Shown: piece by piece, positions 23,874-31,220 of the stretch
Numbering within the stretch: the stretch's first letter is position 1
Layout of the letters: every line of letters begins with the position of its first letter
DNA from: Phyllobacteriaceae bacterium Water-Bin73
Lineage (GTDB): Bacteria > Pseudomonadota > Alphaproteobacteria > RS24
Direction: 5' to 3'
Length of the DNA: 34,493 nucleotides
Assembly (NCBI GenBank): GCA_900197605.1
Contig: FZLQ01000007.1
Span: forward strand, 1-34,493
The notes under the pieces: generated by a model
Database searches by the model: none
Told to the model about the DNA's origin: nothing
What the model saw: only the letters and a program-made list of their open reading frames with translations
Program-made: the position numbers and the translations under genes

Positions 23874-24898
23874 TGGATATGCGTCGCTTGTTACGCCCGC
23901 TTGCTTTGGTCACGGCGGCCAGTCTGATTTTGGCGTTTACCGCGCTATTGGGCGAGCGCCGCGTTAATGCCGTGCCGCCGCCGCAAACCCTGTTGCCCGA
24001 ATATGCCGCCAGTTTGGCGCGCGCGCAAAAATTGGAAGTCACTCACGGCACCGGCATTTCCGGCACGCGCGGGCTGGTTATCAGCCGCGCGGCTGATGGC
24101 TGGGTGCTCGATGAGCGCTGGGGCTATCCGGCCAATGATGAATTGGTCAATGAGACATTATTGGCGCTGGCTGATTTGAAAGCGGTGGAGGCGCGTACCG
24201 CCAAAGCCGATTGGCATCGCGCTCTGGGGCTGGGTGTGCCTGAAAATCTGGGTGCGGCTGTGCGCTTTCGCGTGAGCGATGGCGCGGGCGTTGAAATGGC
24301 GTCCTTGCTATTGGGCAAAGAGCAGCAAAGCGAATCCGAGGCCAAGCAGCAAGTGCAAAATTATGGGCCTGAATTGCGCCAGTTTTATGTGCGTCGCGCC
24401 GATAGCGACCAAACATGGTTGGCGCGCGGACGCTTGCCACGCAATCGCGAACCGGCGGCGTGGATTGACCCGTCTTTGGCGCGCCATGCGCCCGAAAAAT
24501 TGCAACAGGTTCGCTTCGGCAAAGCCGAAGATAAGGGCGACGCCAAGTTCAAATTCATTCGCGTCGGCGAGGGCTGGTCATTGGCCGGCGCGCAAGATTG
24601 GCTGAGGCTTTTTGAAACCCTGCGCCCCGATGATGTGGGGCGCGCTGATGGCATTAATTTTGATACGGCGCGGCCATTTACGCTGAGCTATTCAGACGGC
24701 CTGTCCATCACTTATGAAAATGTCGGTGCAGCGACAGTTATTTGGAGCCGGATGAGCGCGCAAGCGGCGGCTGATGCAGATGCTGAGGTGGTCGCTTTGG
24801 CGGCACAAATCAATGCGCGCTTTTCCGGTTGGGCTTTGCGCTTTACGGCGGAACGCTCGCCCATTTTGCTGCCCGCCAAAAGAGACCTTACCCGCTAA
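23873..24898 (+). CDS. DUF4340 protein of the Gld-like ABC operon
   Basis: A 341-residue protein with one N-terminal hydrophobic segment (about residues 9-26; membrane anchor or signal) and a large extracytoplasmic region. The repeated beta-rich modules, including Arg-Ala-Leu-Gly-Leu at about residue 117 and Ala-Trp-Ile-Asp at about 200, are typical of DUF4340. Such proteins are regularly the last gene of GldAFG-like operons and probably form part of the same envelope complex. Function unknown. The start overlaps the gldG-like stop by one base. Confidence 0.82.
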   Translation: MDMRRLLRPLALVTAASLILAFTALLGERRVNAVPPPQTLLPEYAASLARAQKLEVTHGTGISGTRGLVISRAADGWVLDERWGYPANDELVNETLLALADLKAVEARTAKADWHRALGLGVPENLGAAVRFRVSDGAGVEMASLLLGKEQQSESEAKQQVQNYGPELRQFYVRRADSDQTWLARGRLPRNREPAAWIDPSLARHAPEKLQQVRFGKAEDKGDAKFKFIRVGEGWSLAGAQDWLRLFETLRPDDVGRADGINFDTARPFTLSYSDGLSITYENVGAATVIWSRMSAQAAADADAEVVALAAQINARFSGWALRFTAERSPILLPAKRDLTR

Positions 24899-24937
24899 AT
24901 TTGGTGTCCTTGCGGCGCGAGATAAGCGGCGCGCTAA

Positions 24938-24968
24938 TTGACTTATGGCGAGCGACGCATTAAGTCAA
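24938..24968. promoter_or_regulatory. 8-bp inverted repeat upstream of the aconitase gene
   Basis: TTGACTTA (24938-24945) and TAAGTCAA (24961-24968) form a perfect dyad with a 15-bp centre, 38 bp before the acnB ATG. The left arm contains TTGACT, a good -35 hexamer, but no convincing -10 follows at 16-18 bp. It may be a repressor or activator site. Confidence 0.45.
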
Positions 24969-25005
24969 AACCATCTAAAAACACAAGCGAGAAGCGAGCG
25001 ACCCT

Positions 25006-27765
25006 ATGAGCCTTTACGACGCTTATCTTGAGAATATTGAAACCCGCAAACAGCAGGGTTTGAGCCCGAAACCGATTGATGATGGCGATTTGCTGGCCGA
25101 AATTATCGCGCAGATTAAGCAAGCCGATAATCCGCACCGCGCCGATTCGCTGACCTATTTCATCTATAATACGCTGCCCGGCACAACCAGTGCTGCCGGT
25201 GAAAAAGCGGCATTTTTGAAAGAGATTATTCTGGGTCAAGCGCCGGTTGACGAGATTCCGCAAAGTTTCGCATTTGAGCTTTTATCGCATATGAAAGGCG
25301 GTCCATCGGTTGATGTGTTGCTGGATCTGGCGCTGGGCGATGACGCAGAGATTGCAGCGCAAGCGGCGGCTGTTTTGAAAACCCAAGTCTTTCTCTATGA
25401 GGCCGATACGGCGCGCTTGAAAGCGGCTTTTGAGGCCGGCCATGCGGTGGCCAGAGATATTCTCGAAAGCTATGCGGCGGCTGAGTTTTTCACCAAGCTG
25501 CCGGAGATTGACGAAGAGATTAAAGTCGTCACTTATATTGCCGCTGAGGGCGATATTTCGACCGATTTACTGTCTCCGGGCAATCAGGCCCATTCGCGCT
25601 CTGACCGCGAATTGCACGGCAAATGCATGATTTCGGAAAGCGCACAAAAAGAGATTGAAGCGCTGAAAATTCAGCATCCTGACAAACGCGTCATGCTCAT
25701 CGCTGAAAAAGGTACAATGGGCGTCGGCTCATCGCGCATGTCGGGTGTCAATAATGTGGCGCTATGGACCGGCACGCAAGCCAGCCCCTATGTGCCTTTC
25801 GTCAATATTGCACCGATTGTTGCCGGCACAAACGGCATTTCCCCGATTTTTCTGACCACGGTTGGCGTGACTGGTGGCATTGGGGTTGACCTTAAAAACT
25901 GGGTCAAAAAAATCGGCGACGATGGCAAACCGCTTTTGAATAATGATGGCAATGCGGTTTTGGAACAAAAATATTCCGTTGAAACCGGCACGGTGCTGAC
26001 CATTAACAGCAAAACCGCCAAGCTTTATAGCGAAGATGGCAGCGAAGAATTGGTCGATATTGCCGATAGTTTCACGCCGCAAAAACTTGAATTTATGAAA
26101 GCCGGTGGCTCTTACGCCATTGTCTTTGGCAAAAAACTGCAAAGCTTTGCCTGCGAGACTTTGGGCGTTGAACTGAAATCGGTTTTCGCCCCGTCGAAAG
26201 AGATTACCCGCGACGGCAAGGGTCTGACCGCGGTTGAAAAAATCTTTAACGCCAATGCGCTGGGCGTCGCCGCAGACAAGCCCTTGCATGCAGGCTCTGA
26301 TGTGCGCGTGAAGGTCAATATTGTCGGCAGCCAAGACACAACCGGTCTGATGACGTCCCAAGAATTGGAAGCCATGGCGGCGACGGTTTTGTCGCCCACA
26401 GTTGACGGCGCTTACCAGTCGGGCTGTCACACCGCCTCGGTTTGGGACACCAAAGCGCAAGCCAATACGCCGCGCCTGATGGCCTTTATGAATAAATTTG
26501 GCCTGATTACGGCGCGCGACCCGAAGGGCGATTATCACGCCATGACAGATGTCATTCACAAAGTGCTGAATGATATTACGGTTGATGATTGGGCGATTAT
26601 TATCGGCGGCGACAGCCATACGCGCATGTCAAAAGGCGTCGCCTTTGGGGCTGATAGCGGCACAGTGGCGCTGGCATTGGCCACCGGTGAGGCGACCATG
26701 CCGATACCCGAAACAGTAAAAGTGACCTTTAAGGGTCAAATGGCCGATTATATGGATTTCCGCGATGTGGTTCACGCCACGCAAGCGCAAATGCTCGACC
26801 AGTTTGGCGATAATGTGTTTCAAGGCCGCGTCATTGAGGTGCATATCGGCACCTTGCTGGCCGACCAAGCCTTTACCTTTACCGATTGGACAGCCGAGAT
26901 GAAGGCGAAAGCCTCGATTTGTATTTCCAATGATGAGACGCTTATCGGCTCGCTGGAAATCGCCAAAGCGCGTATCCAAATTATGATTGATAAGGGCATG
27001 GATAATGCCGCGCGCATGTTGCAGGGTCTGATTGATATTGCCGATAAGCGCATTGGCGAGATTAAAACCGGCACCAAACCGGCGCTTAGCCCCGATGATA
27101 ATGCCGATTATTTTGCCGAAGTGGTGGTCGATTTGGACGCCATTAATGAGCCGATGATTGCCGACCCTGATGTCGAAAATGCCGATATTTCCAAACGCTA
27201 TACGCATGACACTATTCGGCCGATTTCATTTTACCGCGCCGAGAAAAAAGTCGATTTGGGCTTTATCGGCTCGTGCATGGTGCATAAGGGCGATATGAAA
27301 ATTGTCGCGCAAATGTTCCGCAATTTGGAAAAAACCGAAGGCGGCGTTGATTTCAAAGCCCCGCTGGTGATTGCCCCGCCGACTTATAATATTGTCGATG
27401 AGCTGAAAGAAGAAGGCGATTGGGAGATTTTGCAAAAATATTCAGGATTTGAATTTGATGATGATGCGCCCAAGCAAGAAGCGCGCACGGCCTATGAAAA
27501 CACGCTTTATCTGGAACGGCCCGGCTGCAATTTATGCATGGGCAATCAAGAAAAAGCCGCCAAAGGCGACACGGTCATGGCCACCTCGACACGGCTGTTC
27601 AAAGGCCGTGTGGTAGAAGACAGCGACGATAAATCGGGCGAGTCGCTTTTGGCTTCAACCCCGGTCGTGGTGTTGTCGACCATTTTGGGCCGCACCCCGA
27701 CATTAGATGAATATCAAGCGGCAGTGCAGGGCATTGATTTGACCAAATTTGCCCCACCGGCCTAA
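25006..27765 (+). CDS. acnB: Aconitate hydratase B (long, Bacteroidetes-type AcnB)
   Basis: Aconitase B isomerises citrate to isocitrate in the TCA cycle; AcnB enzymes can also hydrate 2-methyl-cis-aconitate. The order is N-terminal HEAT-like domain (about 1-160), the swivelling domain (about 165-400), then the catalytic core with Gly-Ser-Gln-Asp-Thr-Thr-Gly and Gly-Gly-Asp-Ser-His-Thr-Arg. Cluster ligands are Cys757 (Gly-Ser-Cys-Met), Cys841 and Cys844 (Gly-Cys-Asn-Leu-Cys-Met-Gly-Asn-Gln). At 919 residues it is longer than E. coli AcnB (865), with several inserted charged blocks (for example around 305-325). The wording recalls flavobacterial AcnB rather than proteobacterial AcnB. It lies 23 nt upstream of ccmA, where many alphaproteobacteria carry acnA. 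There is no clear SD before the ATG. Confidence 0.95.
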   Translation: MSLYDAYLENIETRKQQGLSPKPIDDGDLLAEIIAQIKQADNPHRADSLTYFIYNTLPGTTSAAGEKAAFLKEIILGQAPVDEIPQSFAFELLSHMKGGPSVDVLLDLALGDDAEIAAQAAAVLKTQVFLYEADTARLKAAFEAGHAVARDILESYAAAEFFTKLPEIDEEIKVVTYIAAEGDISTDLLSPGNQAHSRSDRELHGKCMISESAQKEIEALKIQHPDKRVMLIAEKGTMGVGSSRMSGVNNVALWTGTQASPYVPFVNIAPIVAGTNGISPIFLTTVGVTGGIGVDLKNWVKKIGDDGKPLLNNDGNAVLEQKYSVETGTVLTINSKTAKLYSEDGSEELVDIADSFTPQKLEFMKAGGSYAIVFGKKLQSFACETLGVELKSVFAPSKEITRDGKGLTAVEKIFNANALGVAADKPLHAGSDVRVKVNIVGSQDTTGLMTSQELEAMAATVLSPTVDGAYQSGCHTASVWDTKAQANTPRLMAFMNKFGLITARDPKGDYHAMTDVIHKVLNDITVDDWAIIIGGDSHTRMSKGVAFGADSGTVALALATGEATMPIPETVKVTFKGQMADYMDFRDVVHATQAQMLDQFGDNVFQGRVIEVHIGTLLADQAFTFTDWTAEMKAKASICISNDETLIGSLEIAKARIQIMIDKGMDNAARMLQGLIDIADKRIGEIKTGTKPALSPDDNADYFAEVVVDLDAINEPMIADPDVENADISKRYTHDTIRPISFYRAEKKVDLGFIGSCMVHKGDMKIVAQMFRNLEKTEGGVDFKAPLVIAPPTYNIVDELKEEGDWEILQKYSGFEFDDDAPKQEARTAYENTLYLERPGCNLCMGNQEKAAKGDTVMATSTRLFKGRVVEDSDDKSGESLLASTPVVVLSTILGRTPTLDEYQAAVQGIDLTKFAPPA

Positions 27766-27788
27766 TTCTCGTGCCATAATTCATTTCT

Positions 27789-28427
27789 ATGGCCGAGACA
27801 CAAAACCTGTTTTCCAATTTGCAGCACAGCCGCGACGCGGTTTGTCGGGCTGATGGCTTGGCATGCGCGCGCGGTGCCATAACGGTTTTTGAGGGCGTCT
27901 CCTTCAGCCTCGCTGCGGGCCAAGCGCTTTGTTTGCGCGGCGCCAATGGCAGCGGCAAATCTTCCCTCTTGCGCCAGCTTGCCGGGCTTTTGCCCGCCGC
28001 CGCCGGAACCCTGACGCATCCCGACCCGGCCTATGGCACGCATTATTTGGGTCATGCAGATGGCTTGAAAGCCGCGCTGACAATTGCCGAGACGCTAGCC
28101 TTTGATGCCGCTCTCGCAGGCTATCGGGCAGATAATGATGCATATGCCGATATTGCGGCGCGTCTCGGCTTGGCCGGATGCGATTGGCAATTTGTCGGTG
28201 ATTTATCAGCCGGTCAAAAACGCCGCCTCACTTTGGCGCGCCTGATAATGGACCCGCGCCCGCTTTGGCTTTTGGACGAACCGATGACCGCGCTTGATGC
28301 GGCAGGCCGCGCGCTGGTCACGGATTTGGCAGAGGCGCATCTTGAAAACGGCGGCATGATTATTGCCGCCAGCCATGAGACCCTTGATTTCGCCGATGAG
28401 GAAGTTTTATTGGAGCCGCGGCGATGA
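27789..28427 (+). CDS. ccmA: Heme exporter ATP-binding protein CcmA
   Basis: A 212-residue ABC ATPase of cytochrome c maturation (System I); with CcmB, CcmC and CcmD it drives release of holo-CcmE. Walker A is Gly51-Ala-Asn-Gly-Ser-Gly-Lys-Ser-Ser59, and the signature is Leu-Ser-Ala-Gly-Gln-Lys-Arg-Arg, the CcmA-specific variant. Walker B is Leu-Trp-Leu-Leu-Asp-Glu-Pro-Met-Thr-Ala-Leu-Asp, and Ala-Ser-His-Glu carries the switch His. It is 23 nt after acnB and overlaps ccmB by 4 nt. Confidence 0.93.
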   Translation: MAETQNLFSNLQHSRDAVCRADGLACARGAITVFEGVSFSLAAGQALCLRGANGSGKSSLLRQLAGLLPAAAGTLTHPDPAYGTHYLGHADGLKAALTIAETLAFDAALAGYRADNDAYADIAARLGLAGCDWQFVGDLSAGQKRRLTLARLIMDPRPLWLLDEPMTALDAAGRALVTDLAEAHLENGGMIIAASHETLDFADEEVLLEPRR

Positions 28428-29101
28428 GCGGGTTGATGCGCATATTTGCCGCCATTTGCAGCCAGCATATGCATTTGTCTTGGCGCAGTGGTCAAACCAT
28501 GCTGGCGGTCAGTTTTTTGTTTATCGCCATCACCCTATTGCCGTTTGGGCTGGGGCCTGAATTGAAATTGCTGCGTGCTTTAGCGCCGGGCTTGCTCTGG
28601 GTGGTGCTGGCCATCAGCCTGTTGACCGGTTTGGAGCGATTGTTTCAGGCCGATTATGAGGATGGCACATTGGACCGTTTATTGCTTGTGCCATTGGCTT
28701 TCGAGGCCGTGGTGCTGGCCAAATTATTGGGGCATTATTTGGCGCTGGTGCTGCCGCTCATTCTCGCCGTGCCATTGGCCGGATTATTGCTGAATATAGA
28801 AGCGGCGCGCCTGCCGGTTTTATTGGCCGCCATGCTTTGCGGCTCACCTGCTTTGGTGCTGCTCGGCGGCATTGGCGCGAGCTTGGCCGTCAGCGTGCGA
28901 CGCGGTGGTCTGTTGACGGTGCTTATCGCCATGCCGTTTTATGTGCCGGTATTGATTTTTGGCGCAGCCGCGGGGCGCGCCGGATTGGAAACCGGCGTGG
29001 CTGTGGGCCCCTATCTCGGTATTTTGGCCGCGTTAAGTGCGGCGTCATTATTGCTTGCGCCTTTTGCCATTGCTGCGGCCTTGCGCAGCGCCTTACGATA
29101 G
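28424..29101 (+). CDS. ccmB: Heme exporter permease CcmB
   Basis: A 225-residue membrane protein with six hydrophobic segments, forming the permease of the CcmABCD complex. Typical features are the N-terminal amphipathic stretch, Leu-Glu-Arg-Leu-Phe-Gln-Ala-Asp-Tyr-Glu-Asp-Gly-Thr-Leu-Asp in the first cytoplasmic loop, and Pro-Phe-Tyr-Val-Pro-Val-Leu-Ile-Phe-Gly-Ala near residue 168. The start overlaps ccmA (ATGA). Confidence 0.95.
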   Translation: MSGLMRIFAAICSQHMHLSWRSGQTMLAVSFLFIAITLLPFGLGPELKLLRALAPGLLWVVLAISLLTGLERLFQADYEDGTLDRLLLVPLAFEAVVLAKLLGHYLALVLPLILAVPLAGLLLNIEAARLPVLLAAMLCGSPALVLLGGIGASLAVSVRRGGLLTVLIAMPFYVPVLIFGAAAGRAGLETGVAVGPYLGILAALSAASLLLAPFAIAAALRSALR

Positions 29102-29114
29102 AAAGATAGCGAAT

Positions 29115-29861
29115 ATGTTGAAAGCGCTTGAAAATATATCGGCTTTTTATGCCAACCCGACCCGCTTTATGGCACTGGCGAGACAGGTGCATCGGCCACT
29201 TTGGGCATTGGCCATTGGCGTCTTGGCCTATGGCTTGTATCGCGTCGCTTATGTGCCCGCCGATTACCAGCAGGGCGACAGCGTGCGCATTATGTTTGTG
29301 CATGTGCCGGCGGCGTGGATGTCGCTATTCGGCTATAGTTTCATCTTTATCGCCTCGGTGACGGCCTTGATATTCCGTCATCCGCTGGGTCATGTGGCGG
29401 CGCGCGCGGCAGCCCCGGTCGGGGCGGTATTCACCTTGCTGGCGCTCATCACCGGCAGTTTATGGGGGCAGCCCATGTGGGGCACATGGTGGGTGTGGGA
29501 TGCGCGCCTGACGTCCGTCTTGGTGTTGTTTTTCATCTATCTCGGCTATATCGCGCTCTGGCAAGCGATTGACGAACCGACCCGCGCGGCACGCGCCGCA
29601 TCTATTTTGGCGATTGTCGGTTTCATCAATGTGCCGATTGTTAAATTTTCCGTCGATTGGTGGAACACGTTACATCAACCGGCCAGCGTATCGCGGCTGG
29701 CGCGCCCGGCTTTGCATGCTGATTTCCTATATCCGCTGCTGATTATGGGGGCGGGGTTTCTCGTCTTGTTTTTGGCGCTGACGCTCACCCGCATGCAAAT
29801 GGAAGTGTTGCGACAAAGACTGCGCGCCCGCGCACCAAAAGGGGAGCCGCCGCATGTATGA
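29115..29861 (+). CDS. ccmC: Heme transporter CcmC
   Basis: CcmC loads heme onto CcmE at the periplasmic face. The 248-residue protein has six hydrophobic segments, the tryptophan-rich WWD-type motif (Trp-Gly-Thr-Trp-Trp-Val-Trp-Asp, residues 122-129), and the two heme-ligand histidines His63 (Val-His-Val-Pro) and His187 (Thr-Leu-His-Gln-Pro). The frame extends upstream into ccmB, but the ATG at 29115, 13 nt after the ccmB stop, gives the normal family N terminus. The stop overlaps ccmD. Confidence 0.95.
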   Translation: MLKALENISAFYANPTRFMALARQVHRPLWALAIGVLAYGLYRVAYVPADYQQGDSVRIMFVHVPAAWMSLFGYSFIFIASVTALIFRHPLGHVAARAAAPVGAVFTLLALITGSLWGQPMWGTWWVWDARLTSVLVLFFIYLGYIALWQAIDEPTRAARAASILAIVGFINVPIVKFSVDWWNTLHQPASVSRLARPALHADFLYPLLIMGAGFLVLFLALTLTRMQMEVLRQRLRARAPKGEPPHV

Positions 29862-30000
29862 CATTTATATTTATGCCAGCTATGGGGTCACGGCTGTCTT
29901 ATTGGGCGGGTTGATTATCGTCAGCTTTCGGCAATTATCAAAAGCCCGCCGACAAGTTTTTGCGCTGGAAGCAGGTGAACTAAAGAAAGAAGACGAATGA
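29854..30000 (+). CDS. ccmD: Heme exporter protein CcmD
   Basis: A 48-residue single-pass protein: start Met-Tyr-Asp-Ile-Tyr-Ile-Tyr-Ala-Ser-Tyr-Gly, one TM helix (about residues 8-25), and a charged cytoplasmic tail ending Lys-Lys-Glu-Asp-Glu. The aromatic N terminus with Ala-Ser-Tyr-Gly and the size are diagnostic for CcmD, which stabilises CcmABC and helps release holo-CcmE. It overlaps ccmC by 8 nt and ccmG by 4 nt. Confidence 0.9.
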   Translation: MYDIYIYASYGVTAVLLGGLIIVSFRQLSKARRQVFALEAGELKKEDE

Positions 30001-30554
30001 GCCGGTTTGGGCGGTTTGCGCCGGCGCTGATTGGCGGGCTGCTTTTGGCGGTGTTTGCCATTGGCCTGAAACAGGGCCCGCCGGATAAGCTCGACAGCGC
30101 GTATCAGAATAAATCGCTGCCCGCTTTCAGTCTGCCGCCGCTTTATGAGGACGGCGCGGGTTTGGCGCAAGCGCATTTGAAAAGCGGCGCGCCGGTTTTG
30201 CTGAATGTGTTTGCCAGTTGGTGCGCGCCATGTCGCGTTGAGCATCCCCAGCTCAAGGCCTTGGCCGAGAAGAATATTCCGATTTATGCGGTGAATTACA
30301 AAGACACGCGCAATGCGGCAAAGCGGTTTCTTAATCGTTTGGGCAATCCCTATACCGCCATCGGTTTTGACGGGCGCGGTCGTGCGGCGCTTGATTTGGG
30401 CGTTTATGGCGTGCCGGAAACCTTTGTGATTGACGGGCAGGGCCGTGTCTTATTGCGCCATGTCGGGCCGCTCACGCCGGAAGATGTGCGCGCGGTGATT
30501 TTGCCCTATTTCAAGGATAGCCCGAAGGAGACGCAAAATGCAGTTTCGCGATAA
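29997..30554 (+). CDS. ccmG: Thiol:disulfide interchange protein CcmG (DsbE/CycY)
   Basis: A 185-residue membrane-anchored periplasmic thioredoxin that keeps apocytochrome c haem-binding cysteines reduced. It has an N-terminal TM anchor (about residues 8-24), the active site Trp75-Cys-Ala-Pro-Cys79, and the cis-proline block Gly-Val-Pro140-Glu-Thr-Phe typical of CcmG. It ends the ccmABCDG run; ccmE, ccmF, ccmH and ccmI are not in the window. Its 3' end overlaps the Nudix gene by 17 nt. Confidence 0.95.
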   Translation: MSRFGRFAPALIGGLLLAVFAIGLKQGPPDKLDSAYQNKSLPAFSLPPLYEDGAGLAQAHLKSGAPVLLNVFASWCAPCRVEHPQLKALAEKNIPIYAVNYKDTRNAAKRFLNRLGNPYTAIGFDGRGRAALDLGVYGVPETFVIDGQGRVLLRHVGPLTPEDVRAVILPYFKDSPKETQNAVSR

Positions 30555-31155
30555 ATCGCGTGCCTATACGCAAGATATTTCATTTTCAAAAACCGTGCCG
30601 CATGACGACAGTTTCGAGCGTGATGTGTGCAATACATGCGGGCTGATTAATTACGTTAATCCGAAGCTCATCGCCGGTGTGGTGGCGACATGGCATGAGA
30701 ATGGCCGGGATAAAATCCTCATGTGCAAACGCGCCATTGAACCGCGCAAAGGGTTTTGGACGCTGCCCGCCGGTTTTATGGAACAGGGCGAGACGGTGGC
30801 CGAGGGCGCAGCGCGCGAGGCCAATGAAGAGGCCAATGCCGATGTTGAAACCGACGCGCTTATCGGCATTTATAATGTGGCGCGCATTGCCCAAGTGCAG
30901 ATGTTTTATCGCGGGCGCTTGCGCACGCCCGATGTGTCGCCGGGCCCTGAAAGCGAAGAAGTTGCGCTGATGGCATGGGAGGATATTCCGTGGGACGCGC
31001 TGGCGTTTCCGGCGGTTTATTATGCGCTACAGCATTATTATGAGACCCGCGATAAAGAAAGTTTTGCGCCATTTTCTGAACCGGAAAATTGGGCCGACAC
31101 GCCCGGTTTTGAGGCGTTGCGCGCGCGTTATGAGGCGGCGGATAAGAAGGATTAA
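30538..31155 (+). CDS. Nudix hydrolase with a degenerate N-terminal zinc ribbon
   Basis: A 205-residue Nudix protein. The Nudix box spans Gly79 to about 101 with Glu85, Arg93-Glu94 and Glu97-Glu98 in place; the usual glycine near its end appears as Asn100. It hydrolyses a nucleoside-diphosphate-linked compound, possibly NADH or ADP-ribose-like. Before the box only one Cys-x2-Cys pair remains (Cys31, Cys34, followed by Gly and Tyr-Val-Asn-Pro-Lys); the first knuckle of the usual four-cysteine ribbon is missing. The ATG at 30538 lies inside ccmG with an SD GAAGGAG (about 30524-30530). Confidence 0.9.
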   Translation: MQFRDKSRAYTQDISFSKTVPHDDSFERDVCNTCGLINYVNPKLIAGVVATWHENGRDKILMCKRAIEPRKGFWTLPAGFMEQGETVAEGAAREANEEANADVETDALIGIYNVARIAQVQMFYRGRLRTPDVSPGPESEEVALMAWEDIPWDALAFPAVYYALQHYYETRDKESFAPFSEPENWADTPGFEALRARYEAADKKD

Positions 31156-31220
31156 GCCTTGCTCATCTGCCCGCATCATAGAAAACCGCCCACGCATGCG
31201 CCGCGCCGTCAGGTGATGCG

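Noticed and set aside
25762-26619. Long antisense open frame (285 codons) opposite acnB
   Set aside because: The opposite strand encodes conserved aconitase blocks; the antisense product has no recognisable motif.
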